Source: Armatimonadota bacterium
GTDB taxonomy: Bacteria; Armatimonadota; Chthonomonadetes; Chthonomonadales; CAJBBX01
Length of the DNA stretch: 64,000 bases
Direction: 5' to 3'
Assembly: GCA_026392115.1 (NCBI GenBank)
Contig: JAPLCQ010000140.1
Location: forward strand, 1 to 64,000
Under the pieces are notes generated by a model. The model searched no databases, had not been told where the DNA came from, and worked only from the letters and a program-made list of their open reading frames with translations. Made by a program: the position numbers and the translations under genes. Of this stretch, positions 1-8,037 are shown piece by piece. The first letter of the stretch is position 1. Each line of letters opens with the position of its first letter.

Positions 1-1
1 C

Positions 2-1933
2 CCGTTGGGCGTGGCCGCTGTCAACGAGGGCGGACGCGAGAAGGTCTACGTCACCAGCGAGCGCGACGGCTGCGTGGCCGTCGTCGATCCCGCCGCCATG
101 CGCATCGTGAAGACGCTCCGCACCGGGGCCTCGCCCACCCACCTGCTCACGGATCGAGCGGGCCGCCGCCTCTTCGTGGCCAACTCGGGCAGCGACACCG
201 TGAGCGTGGTCGATACCCATACCGACCGCGTGACGAAGACCATCGTCCTGCGGCCCAACGACCTCCGCGGCTTGCCGGGCGCCACTCCGCTGGGTATGGC
301 GCTCTCGCCCGACGAGGGCCGCCTCTTCGTCGCCATGGCCGACATGAACTGCGTCGCCGTGACGGACCCCGTGGAGGCCGAGACGCTGGGCTACATCCCC
401 ACGGGCTGGTACCCCTCGGCCGTGCAGTGCGGGGCCGACGGCGCCGTCTTCGTGGCCAATGCCAAGGGGCAGGCGCCGCGCAATCCCAACGGCAAGGCCG
501 CCGGGCCCAACGGCGCGTGGGGGCAGTACATCCTCGGCGTCATAGAAGGATCGGTCAGCCGCATCGCGGTACCCGACGCCGCCGGCCTCCGCTCCGCTAC
601 GGAGCAGGTCCTGCGCAACAACCGCATCGCAGAAGCCCGGAAGCCTGCGTTCCGCAACCCCGGCATCAAGCACGTGATCTACGTCATCAAAGAGAACCGG
701 ACCTACGACCAGGTCTTCGGAGACGTGGCCAGGGGCAACGGCGACCCTTCGCTCTGCCTCTTCCCGCGCGAGGTGACGCCCAACCACCACGCCCTGGCCG
801 AGCGTTTCGCGCTATTGGACAACTTCTACTGCTGCGCGGAGGTCTCGGCCGACGGCTGGAACTGGTCGACCTCCGGCATGGCCAACGAGTACACGTCGCG
901 CAACTCCACCTACGGATACAGCGGCCGGGGCCGGGGTTACGACTACGAGGGCGACAACGAGGGCGTACCGGTGGACCTGGAGGGCCTGACCGACGTGGCG
1001 ACGTCCGCGGGCGGCTACCTCTGGGACAACGCCCTGAAGCACGGACTGAGCCTGCGCAACTTCGGCTTCTTCGTGGACCGCGTCACGCTGAAGCCCGCCC
1101 GCAAGGGCGCCGCGTCCGAGGAGCGCATGGCCGCCAACAAGCGTGCGCTGCGCCGGGCCACCGATCCCAGCTTCGCCGACTTCGACATGAGCTACGCCGA
1201 CAGCGACGCATGGGTGACGCTGGGCTGTCCGTCTCCCAAGCAGGCGCTTGCCTTTGGGGCCAACAAGGCGCCCAGCCGCATGAGCCAGTGGCTCGGCGAG
1301 TTCCAGCGCATCGTGGCCTCCGGTTCTATGCCGCGGCTCATGCTCATCCGGCTCCCGCGAGACCACACCGCCGGCGCCACCGAGGGGCTCCACTCGCCCC
1401 GGGCCATGGTCGCCGATAACGACTACGCCGTCGGGCAGCTGGTCGAGGCGGTCAGCAACAGCCCCTTCTGGAGGGAGACGGCCATCGTCATCCTGGAGGA
1501 CGACGCGCAGAACGGCAACGACCATGTGGACGCCCATCGCTCGCCGTGCCTGGTGATCAGCCCCTACGTGGAGCGCGGCAAGGTCGACAGCCGCTTCTAC
1601 AACACCGACAGCGCCCTGCGGACCATCGAGCTTCTGCTGGGCCTGCCGCCCATGTGCCAGTACGACGCCGTCGCAACGCCCTTCCAGTTCCTCGGTCCGA
1701 AGCCGGACAACGCGGAGCCCTACGCGGCCATCCTGCCCGCGCGCAAGGTGCTGGCCGAGGTGAACACGGCGAAGACCGCGGGCGCCGCGCAGTCTGCGAA
1801 GCTCAACTACCGGGTGGCCGACGCGGCGCCGGACGAGCTGCTGAGCAACATCGTCTGGCACGCCGTCATGGGCGCCCAGACGCCGAGGCCGCCCCTGCGC
1901 CGGGGCCTTCGCACCGTGGCGGGCGAGGACTAG
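2..1933 (+). CDS. YVTN beta-propeller / phosphoesterase fusion, 5' partial
   Basis: The first ~150 residues carry YVTN-type propeller repeats (VYVTSERDGCVAVVDP, LFVANSGSDTVSVVDT, LFVAMADMNCVAVTDP). From about residue 220 a phosphoesterase domain of the PF04185 type (bacterial phospholipase C and acid phosphatase relatives) begins with VIYVIKENRTYDQVFGD and continues to the end, including the metal-site-like segment VILEDDAQNGNDHVDAHR. The reading frame is open to the left edge, so the true start and any signal peptide lie upstream. The TTG at position 5 is only the first possible start codon. Propeller-phosphoesterase fusions are normally exported and act on phosphate esters; the substrate cannot be read from the sequence. 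A PHP phosphatase follows after 6 bases, probably in the same transcript. Confidence 0.85.
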   Translation, partial: PLGVAAVNEGGREKVYVTSERDGCVAVVDPAAMRIVKTLRTGASPTHLLTDRAGRRLFVANSGSDTVSVVDTHTDRVTKTIVLRPNDLRGLPGATPLGMALSPDEGRLFVAMADMNCVAVTDPVEAETLGYIPTGWYPSAVQCGADGAVFVANAKGQAPRNPNGKAAGPNGAWGQYILGVIEGSVSRIAVPDAAGLRSATEQVLRNNRIAEARKPAFRNPGIKHVIYVIKENRTYDQVFGDVARGNGDPSLCLFPREVTPNHHALAERFALLDNFYCCAEVSADGWNWSTSGMANEYTSRNSTYGYSGRGRGYDYEGDNEGVPVDLEGLTDVATSAGGYLWDNALKHGLSLRNFGFFVDRVTLKPARKGAASEERMAANKRALRRATDPSFADFDMSYADSDAWVTLGCPSPKQALAFGANKAPSRMSQWLGEFQRIVASGSMPRLMLIRLPRDHTAGATEGLHSPRAMVADNDYAVGQLVEAVSNSPFWRETAIVILEDDAQNGNDHVDAHRSPCLVISPYVERGKVDSRFYNTDSALRTIELLLGLPPMCQYDAVATPFQFLGPKPDNAEPYAAILPARKVLAEVNTAKTAGAAQSAKLNYRVADAAPDELLSNIVWHAVMGAQTPRPPLRRGLRTVAGED

Positions 1934-1939
1934 GCGGCG

Positions 1940-2740
1940 ATGATGGGGTTCGCGTCCTACCACAACCACTCCGTCTGGAGCGACGGCGGCGACACGCTGG
2001 AGGCCATGTTGGCGGCCTGCGCCGCGGCGGGCCTCGACGAGGCGGGCCTGTCGGACCATTACGGCTTCTATCCCGGCCCGCCCCAGGACTGGTCCATGCG
2101 GCGCGACCGCTTGCCGGACTACCTCGCCACGCTCGGCTCGCTGCGGGGCTCCTACGGCCCGTTGCAGGTGCGGGTCGGGCTGGAGGTCGACTACTTCCCG
2201 GAGACGTTCGAGGAGACCCGCGAGGCCCTGTCGGGGGTGGAGGCGGACTACCTCATCGGCTCGGTTCACTTCGTGGGGGACTTCCCGGTGGACGCCGCTT
2301 CGAGCTGGTGGGAGGCGCTCAGCCGGGAGCGCATCGACGAGGTCTGGCGCACCTACTTCGCGCTGATCCGCGCCATGGCCGCCACGCGCTTCTTCGACTT
2401 CGTGGGCCACCTCGACCTGCCCAAGAAGTACGGCTATCGGCCTGACGCGGACATGTCAGGCGAGATCATGGCCACGCTCGATGCCCTCTCCGCTGCGGGC
2501 ATGGCCATGGAGATCAACACCGCGGGCCGGCACCTGCCCGCCGGCGAGGTCTACCCGGACCCCTGGATTCTGGCGGAGGCCAGGCGTCGGGAGGTACCGA
2601 TCCTGATCAACGCCGACGCGCACCGCGCCGCCCATGTCACCCGCTCGTTTGATATTGCGGCGGGTCTCGCCCACGCCGCGGGCTACACGCATCTGGCCCG
2701 CTACCGCCGGCGCGAGCGGACCGCAGTTCCGCTGCCCTGA
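1940..2740 (+). CDS. PHP-family phosphatase, histidinol-phosphatase-like
   Basis: 266 residues forming one PHP domain. The metal ligands expected of the family are visible: HNH near the start (SYHNHSVWSDGG, H8 and H10), LSDHYG near 38, SVHF near 110, GHLDLP near 155 and NADAHRA near 230. The family hydrolyses phosphate esters with a multinuclear metal centre. The length and motif spacing fit HisK/HisJ histidinol-phosphatases, the last phosphatase step of histidine synthesis, but no other his gene is nearby, so the substrate is inferred. The start is the first of two adjacent ATG codons, 6 bases after the phosphoesterase stop, suggesting co-transcription. It ends just before a strong hairpin shared with htrA. 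Confidence 0.82.
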   Translation: MMGFASYHNHSVWSDGGDTLEAMLAACAAAGLDEAGLSDHYGFYPGPPQDWSMRRDRLPDYLATLGSLRGSYGPLQVRVGLEVDYFPETFEETREALSGVEADYLIGSVHFVGDFPVDAASSWWEALSRERIDEVWRTYFALIRAMAATRFFDFVGHLDLPKKYGYRPDADMSGEIMATLDALSAAGMAMEINTAGRHLPAGEVYPDPWILAEARRREVPILINADAHRAAHVTRSFDIAAGLAHAAGYTHLARYRRRERTAVPLP

Positions 2741-2769
2741 TCCCCGCAAGACGGCGCCGCAACGCAAGA

Positions 2770-2801
2770 CGGGCCCCGGAGCGCCACTGCGCCGGGGCCC
2801 G
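2770..2801. terminator. Bidirectional terminator hairpin between PHP gene and htrA
   Basis: A 10-bp perfect GC stem (CGGGCCCCGG with CCGGGGCCCG) with a 12-base loop sits between two convergent genes that end at 2740 (+) and 2830 (-). There is no clear T-run on either side, so function is inferred from position and stem strength. Confidence 0.6.
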
Positions 2802-2829
2802 CCTCATCGCTGCTCCAGTCGGACGGCCT

Positions 2830-4353
2830 CTACGGCAACGTCACTGAGACCAGAGTGCGCGACTTGTCGCGCGCAATCACCATGGCCACCGAGTCGCCCT
2901 TCTTGGCGCCGGAGAGTGCGGCCTTCAGATCGGCGTCCGCCTTCAGTTCGCGACCGCCCGCCTTGACGATCACGTCCCCCACCTGGATGCCCGCCTCGTC
3001 GGCGGGACCGCCGGGCTGTACCTCGAGCACCACCAGGCCGGTGACGCCCGGGGCGATCTTGTACTGCTGCCGAGACCCGGCGCTGACCGGCTCGGCGCGG
3101 ATGCCGATCTTGCCGCCGGTGCCGGGTTCGGGAGTGTTGTCCTGCGCGTCGGCGGTCACGTCGGGCGGCGTCTTCAGGGTCGCGGTCACCTTCTGCTGCT
3201 TGCCGTCGCGGAAGAGCGTGATGCTCACCTTGGCGCCGGGCGGCGTGGATGCGACCATCTGCCGCAGGTCCACGTCGTCGCGGACCTCATGCCCGTCGTA
3301 CTGCAGCACCACGTCGCCGGGAGCGATGCCCGCCTCGGAGGCCGGAGTGCCCTCGGAGACGCCCTCGATGATGGCGCCGGCGGCGCCCGGCACCTTGTAG
3401 CTGCTCCGCTCACGCGGGGTCAAGGCGCGGGGAACCAGACCCAGGAAGCCGCGGGTCACCTTGCCCTTGGTGATGAGTTGCTCCATGATCCCCTTGGCCG
3501 TGTTGGCCGGGATGGCGAAGCCGATGCCCACGCTGCCGCCGGTGGGCGAGTTGATGGCCGTGTTCACCCCGATCACCCGGCCGCGGATGTCCACCAGCGG
3601 ACCGCCGGAGTTGCCGGGGTTGATCGCGGCGTCGGTCTGCAGCAGGCTCGGGTAGAAGCGGCCCTCCAGACCCTCGCTGATGGCCTTCTGGCGACCGCGG
3701 GCGCTGATGATGCCCACGGTCATCGTGTCGTCCAGAGTGAACGGAGCGCCGAACGCCACCGCCCACTGGCCCACCTTCACCTTGTCCGAATCAGCGAACT
3801 CCAAGGCCGGCAGACCCGCCGCACTGATCTTCACCAGTGCCAGGTCGCTCCGGAAGTCGCGGCGGACGGCGCCCTCGAACTCGCGGCCGTCGGAGAGCCT
3901 CACGGTCACCTTGTCGGCGCCACCGACCACGTGGTCGTTGGTTAGGATCCAGCCGTCCGAACGAACCACCAGGCCGCTTCCCGACCCCTGCTGGCGCAGG
4001 ACCGGCGGCATGGTGCGGCGGCTACCGGGATCCGGGGCCTGCATGTCGTCGGGGCCGAAGAAGTCGAAGCCCTGCGGCAGCTCCATCCGCTGCGGGGCCT
4101 TCACGGCCTTCTTGACCTCGATGGAGACGATGGCGGGCTGCACCTGCTCGGCGATGGCCGTGAAGCCGCTCTCCAGCGAAGCAAGGCCCGCAACCTTGGC
4201 CGCGGGTACGTCCACCGTCTTCTGTGAGCCCTGGGCGCCGGCGGCGATGCCCGTCCGGGCGATGACAAGCGCGCCCAGGGCCATGCCAAAGAGAAGCGCC
4301 AGGGCGAGCATCGCCACTCGTGCGCGAAATCCTGTGATAGTGCCTTCCGACAT
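2830..4353 (-). CDS. htrA: HtrA/DegP-like serine protease with two PDZ domains
   Basis: 507 residues. An N-terminal hydrophobic segment (about 11-33) acts as signal anchor. The trypsin-like domain (about 60-280) shows the triad His141 (TNDHVVGG), Asp170 (RSDLALVKI) and Ser249 (NPGNSGGPL). Two PDZ domains follow (about 290-390 and 415-505). This is the standard DegP/DegQ plan for envelope protein quality control. A TACAAT -10-like element lies on the same strand at 4419-4414, with no good -35. The gene is separated by hairpins from the upstream secreted-protein gene and converges on the PHP gene. Confidence 0.95.
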   Translation of the reverse strand: MSEGTITGFRARVAMLALALLFGMALGALVIARTGIAAGAQGSQKTVDVPAAKVAGLASLESGFTAIAEQVQPAIVSIEVKKAVKAPQRMELPQGFDFFGPDDMQAPDPGSRRTMPPVLRQQGSGSGLVVRSDGWILTNDHVVGGADKVTVRLSDGREFEGAVRRDFRSDLALVKISAAGLPALEFADSDKVKVGQWAVAFGAPFTLDDTMTVGIISARGRQKAISEGLEGRFYPSLLQTDAAINPGNSGGPLVDIRGRVIGVNTAINSPTGGSVGIGFAIPANTAKGIMEQLITKGKVTRGFLGLVPRALTPRERSSYKVPGAAGAIIEGVSEGTPASEAGIAPGDVVLQYDGHEVRDDVDLRQMVASTPPGAKVSITLFRDGKQQKVTATLKTPPDVTADAQDNTPEPGTGGKIGIRAEPVSAGSRQQYKIAPGVTGLVVLEVQPGGPADEAGIQVGDVIVKAGGRELKADADLKAALSGAKKGDSVAMVIARDKSRTLVSVTLP

Positions 4354-4423
4354 CTGTTACCACCTCCACTTGCCCATTCGGTCGGCCCTTGCGGGTCCAA
4401 CCGGTCTCGGTCCATTGTACGCC

Positions 4424-4459
4424 GACGCCGGAGACGCGGGTTCCCGGGTCTCCGGCGTC
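4424..4459. repeat. 12-bp inverted repeat upstream of htrA
   Basis: GACGCCGGAGAC (4424-4435) pairs perfectly with GTCTCCGGCGTC (4448-4459) across a 12-base loop. It lies upstream of the htrA TACAAT element, overlapping where a -35 would be. It could be a second terminator for the gene at 4581 or an operator for htrA; the sequence alone does not decide. Confidence 0.5.
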
Positions 4460-4504
4460 GACGCCCTGCGTGGTTCCTATCGGTCCGGGCTCACCAGACG
4501 ATGA

Positions 4505-4547
4505 AGCGCCGCGGATCCGTATGCAAGAAGACGGATCACGCGGCGCT
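4505..4547 (-). terminator. Terminator hairpin after the secreted unknown gene
   Basis: AGCGCCGCG+GATCCGT (4505-4520) pairs with ACGGATC+CGCGGCGCT (4531-4547), one bulged A, 10-base loop: 16 base pairs in all. It lies 34 bases past the stop of the minus-strand gene ending at 4581. It is not followed by an obvious T-run. Confidence 0.6.
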
Positions 4548-4580
4548 GCGGTGTCAGGCGGAGGCGAATGGGCTACGGGC

Positions 4581-5726
4581 TCAGCGGGCGGCGGCGTCCC
4601 TCGCCACGTCGGAGGCGGCCTTGAGCAGCGTCGCCGCCGTCCAGGCCGATCGCGACGGCGGCGTGACCGACGCGCCGGGGCAGGCCACGATGAACGTGAG
4701 TTCGCGTGAGCCCCTGGCCGGGACCGTCAGTGTGAACTCGGCCTTGCCCGAGCCGTAGATCGCCTGGTCGCCGGGCCCGCCCACGTCCACGAAACGCATG
4801 GCCGTCTTGTTCATGGCGCCGCTGATGAGAGCGGGCGAATCGGTCGGCGCGCCCGCCGGCAGCAACCAGATGGCGTTGAGGATCGGGTTCTGGTCGCCCG
4901 ACGACGATGCGGGGCTCACGGCGACGTCGATCTGCCCGTCGCCGTTTGCGTCCCGCCCGGCGAAGGTGACGATGCCGGGCTTGTGCTGTCCCCACTTGGC
5001 CACGGGGTCCACCGACTGCCTCGGGGCGCCTTCAACGCGGGCAAGCATCAACCGCTGGCCCGCAACGGCCCAGAAGCTCTCGCAGAAGCCGAGCGCCACT
5101 GTCACGGCCTCGCGCGGCTCCACGGCGAAGCGATACTTGATGGGCACGCCGCCCATGCCCGCCCGGATGTTGCGGAAGGCGGGATCGCAGGGCACGTTGG
5201 GTGACGCCCAGCCCGGCATGGGCTGCGACTCGTCGCAGGCGCCCCACTCGCGCACCTCCTGGTCGACGTTGGGTGGAAGGGGTAGCGAAAGCACGGTCCT
5301 GCCGCCCACCGCCACGGTCCGCTCGCCGACCACGGCGCCCGGAGGCACGTCCAGCGTGAGCAGCGGCGTCACGTCGGCCGCGCCGGGATTGGCGATCCGG
5401 AGCGTCAGCACGTCGAGCCCGGAGGGGTGGGCGGGTGCGCGGTACGCCGTACTCTCGACGGTCAGGCCCAGAGAGGCGCACTTGCCCAATGCGGCGGGCA
5501 CGAGCCCGTTGAGCTTCGTCTGGACCACCTGGAACGTCAGCGACTCGCTCCGGCCGTTGAGGGCCAACCTGAACCCGACGGAGCCCCAGTCCTCAACCAA
5601 CCGACCGGAAGTATCGACCTTGGAGGCGCCGAAGCCCGGCTGGCTCAGCGTCACCTCTCCGGCCATGGCGCAAAGGCCCGTCGTAGCCAGGGCGGCGCAG
5701 GCCGCTAGGGTTGTCAGGCACTTCAT
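4581..5726 (-). CDS. Secreted protein of unknown function
   Basis: 381 residues. It starts with a clear Sec signal peptide (MKCLTTLAACAALATTGLCAMAG, cleavage expected after about residue 22). The rest is rich in beta-strand-like, glycine/proline-punctuated sequence with no motif I recognise; the middle (FRLALNGRSESLTF, TLRIANPGAADVTPLLTLDV) resembles carbohydrate-binding or Ig-like folds in texture only. The ATG overlaps the TGA of the upstream isomerase-like gene in an ATGA junction, so the two are translationally coupled and probably work together outside the cytoplasm. Confidence 0.75.
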   Translation of the reverse strand: MKCLTTLAACAALATTGLCAMAGEVTLSQPGFGASKVDTSGRLVEDWGSVGFRLALNGRSESLTFQVVQTKLNGLVPAALGKCASLGLTVESTAYRAPAHPSGLDVLTLRIANPGAADVTPLLTLDVPPGAVVGERTVAVGGRTVLSLPLPPNVDQEVREWGACDESQPMPGWASPNVPCDPAFRNIRAGMGGVPIKYRFAVEPREAVTVALGFCESFWAVAGQRLMLARVEGAPRQSVDPVAKWGQHKPGIVTFAGRDANGDGQIDVAVSPASSSGDQNPILNAIWLLPAGAPTDSPALISGAMNKTAMRFVDVGGPGDQAIYGSGKAEFTLTVPARGSRELTFIVACPGASVTPPSRSAWTAATLLKAASDVARDAAAR

Positions 5727-7222
5727 GAGGCCACCTCCTCGGCGGACGGGGCCCGCTCCGGCGACCGGATCACGCGGATGCCGTAGAGCTGGCAGAAGGC
5801 GTCGATCGCACGCTTGTGGTTGCCAAGCGTCACCACCTGGTGGAAGCCCTGCACGTCGCGGGCATCCTCCACCGCGTCCATCTTCACCTCGATGCAGGTG
5901 CGGCAGCCGCCGGCGGGCGGGGTGTTCACGTTGCCCACCACGACGCCGGTATCGACGATGATCTCGTGCGGGCTATTGAACCGGAGCAGCGTCGTGGGCT
6001 GCCCCACGGGCCAGATCACCTGCGTGGAGACGCCCAGGGCCGACTCCGAGTGGTTGCGCAGGACGTAGGGCGCGGCAGGCCTGTCGAACCCGGCGATGCG
6101 CGTGCCGCTGGTGCAGTGCGAGGCGATCAGCAGGTTTTTTGCGGTCTCGGCCACGGGGTCGTTCATGTAGCCGGGCCGGTTGAGCAGGTAACTGCTGAAC
6201 ATCAGCGACACGGCCCCGAAGAGGTCCGCCTCGCATCCTGCGGTCACGCCGAGGTCCTGCAACTGCGTCCACGCATAGCAGGGCGGCGTCGGCACGAGCT
6301 TGGAGCCCACCATCCCCAGGCAGTCCATGGAGAGCGCGTTCGACTTGTTCTCGGCCAGCAGCTGCTTGGCGGTCACCAGGGCTCGTGCCGAGTTCTCCGA
6401 GTCGTGCACGGATGGCTCCACGATGCGCTTGGCGTGCTTGCGGGCGGTAGCCGCCACGGCGCGCACCTCCTCGCCCGCCGGAACCTTGTCGAACCGGAGG
6501 TTGAACGTGTCCCGGGGAATCTGGCGGACCTTCGTGCCCAGGCGGTCCAGCACGGTCTCGCCGGTCTGGTTGCCCTGGATCCAGAGGATGCGGCTCTCCT
6601 CGAAGAGGCGCTTGGCCCGCACCATGCGGAGGGCGTCCTCCACGGCGCTCCACTCCAGCGAGGAGACGACGTGGACGCCCTGCCGGCGCGAGATACCCAG
6701 CACGTGCCCGGTGAAGGAGGTGCCCACGGGCGAGAAGACGATCAGCGGCACGCCGGCCTCGTTGGCCAGTCGCTCCGCCCAGCCCCAGCAGCCCATGTGC
6801 TGGAGGATGACGAGCAGGCCGTCGGGCTTCTGCTCCTTCACGCGGTTGAGCAGGACGGTCATCCCGGCCTCGTCCTGGATCGGCTTCGCCTCGAGGCCGA
6901 GGTCGAAGCCGACGGTCTCCGACGACTTGCGGAGCATCCCAAGGTACTCGGCCTGGTGCTTGTCCAGGTCATACGTCGTGCCGGGCCAGCCCAGCCAGTA
7001 GGGCCGGGGCAGTTGCAGGATGGCGGCGGCGACGCGAACCCTGGGGCGCGGGCGCAACGTAGTCGGATCGATGACGTCGGCCGGCCCCACGGCGCCCTTG
7101 GGCGATGCGGTCGCGGGCTCCACGGCGTCACCGATGAGCCCTGTGGCCAGGGCGGCGCTGCCGATATACCGGAGGCATTGCCGGCGCGACAGGCAGCAGT
7201 CGCAGCGATGTCCTTGATGCAT
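5723..7222 (-). CDS. Tat-exported protein resembling FucI/AraA-type sugar isomerases
   Basis: 499 residues from the chosen start. The ATG at 7222 has a strong AAGGAGG 8 bases upstream; a start at 7285 would add 21 basic residues with no ribosome site. The N-terminus has a twin-arginine-type signal (SRRQCLRYIGSAALATGLI) preceded by a Cys cluster (CDCC). The body resembles the L-fucose/L-arabinose isomerase fold: a substrate-specificity region with KEQKPDGLLVIL, then a C-terminal part with ASHCTSGTRIAGF. The family interconverts aldoses and ketoses, normally in the cytoplasm; here export is predicted, so a binding or altered role is possible. Coupled to the downstream secreted gene. Confidence 0.6.
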   Translation of the reverse strand: MHQGHRCDCCLSRRQCLRYIGSAALATGLIGDAVEPATASPKGAVGPADVIDPTTLRPRPRVRVAAAILQLPRPYWLGWPGTTYDLDKHQAEYLGMLRKSSETVGFDLGLEAKPIQDEAGMTVLLNRVKEQKPDGLLVILQHMGCWGWAERLANEAGVPLIVFSPVGTSFTGHVLGISRRQGVHVVSSLEWSAVEDALRMVRAKRLFEESRILWIQGNQTGETVLDRLGTKVRQIPRDTFNLRFDKVPAGEEVRAVAATARKHAKRIVEPSVHDSENSARALVTAKQLLAENKSNALSMDCLGMVGSKLVPTPPCYAWTQLQDLGVTAGCEADLFGAVSLMFSSYLLNRPGYMNDPVAETAKNLLIASHCTSGTRIAGFDRPAAPYVLRNHSESALGVSTQVIWPVGQPTTLLRFNSPHEIIVDTGVVVGNVNTPPAGGCRTCIEVKMDAVEDARDVQGFHQVVTLGNHKRAIDAFCQLYGIRVIRSPERAPSAEEVAS

Positions 7223-7307
7223 GAGGTGGTCCTCCTTGCGGCGCCTTTGCCCGCGGAGCGGAGGCGCCCGCTCCCTGCATTTCACCGCGCCGCACGCTCA
7301 TTCCTGC

Positions 7308-7317
7308 GGAATTCCGG
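7308..7317. promoter_or_regulatory. Palindrome in divergent intergenic region
   Basis: CGGAATTCCG is a perfect 10-bp palindrome in the 149-base space between the divergent isomerase-like gene and the ECF sigma gene. Shortly downstream CTAAC-TG-GTTAG is a second small inverted repeat. Either may be an operator; the evidence is symmetry and position only. Confidence 0.25.
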
Positions 7318-7371
7318 CGGGGCTCCAACCAAAGGCCCCCTACGGCGCTACTAACTGGTTAGAGGTGTCCC

Positions 7372-8037
7372 ATGACGGCAGACGAGAGCCAACTGGCGAG
7401 GAGCTTCCGGCAGAGCGAGCCGGACGCATTCGACGAGGTCTACCGCGCCTACGGCGGACGCGTGCTGGCCTACGCGCAGCAGGTGACCGGTAGCCGGACC
7501 GATGCCGAGGACCTGACGCAGGAGGTCTTCCTGGCCGCCTACGCCGGGCGCGGATCTTTCCGCGGTCGCTCAAGCCTGCTGACGTGGCTCTTCTCCATCG
7601 CCTCGAGGCGCTGGCGGGACGGCCGGCGGGCGCGCTCGGCCCAGGAGAGCCCCATGGACCCGGCGTCGATGCCCGATGCCGGCGGTCCCGGCGGGCTCAG
7701 CCTGGACGCCATACGCCTGCGCGACGCCGTGGCCCACCTGGAGCCGTGCATGCGGGAGGCCTTCCATCTGGTCATGGTGCAGGGCCTGACCCATGCCGAG
7801 GCCGCCCAGGCGATGGGCCGGCCATTGGGCACCGTGAAGTGGTACACGGCCACGGCCGTGCGGAGACTGAGGGAGGTGCTGCAAGATGATTCCCGACATG
7901 AGCCGAAAGACGTGCAACAAGATCAGCCGCGAGGAGCTGATCGCGCTGCAGACCGGCGAGCTGAGCAAGCCGCGGGCCTGGGCGCAGCGGGCGCGCCTGC
8001 AGATGCACATCGCCAAGTGCGCGGCGTGTTCGGCTGA
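7372..8037 (+). CDS. ECF-type RNA polymerase sigma factor
   Basis: 221 residues. Region 2 is about residues 10-80 (FDEVYRAYGGRVLAYAQQV, DAEDLTQEVFLAAY) and region 4 about 110-165 (LEPCMREAFHLVMVQGLTHAEAAQAMGRPLGTVKW), the normal ECF layout. The conserved part ends near residue 171; the last ~50 residues (highly charged, Ala/Arg/Asp-rich) coincide with the start of the anti-sigma gene in another frame and look like read-through rather than a domain. First gene of a three-gene set with its cognate anti-sigma factor and a HEAT-like membrane protein. It should direct RNA polymerase to an envelope or stress regulon; the signal is unknown. Confidence 0.9.
   Translation: MTADESQLARSFRQSEPDAFDEVYRAYGGRVLAYAQQVTGSRTDAEDLTQEVFLAAYAGRGSFRGRSSLLTWLFSIASRRWRDGRRARSAQESPMDPASMPDAGGPGGLSLDAIRLRDAVAHLEPCMREAFHLVMVQGLTHAEAAQAMGRPLGTVKWYTATAVRRLREVLQDDSRHEPKDVQQDQPRGADRAADRRAEQAAGLGAAGAPADAHRQVRGVFG

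Noticed and set aside
812-2410. Long open frame antisense to the phosphoesterase and PHP genes
   Set aside because: Shadow frame from high GC at third positions; product is low-complexity Val/Gly/Arg/His-rich with no motif.
2830-4353. htrA as part of the ECF sigma regulon
   Set aside because: No shared promoter motif with the sigma operon could be identified.
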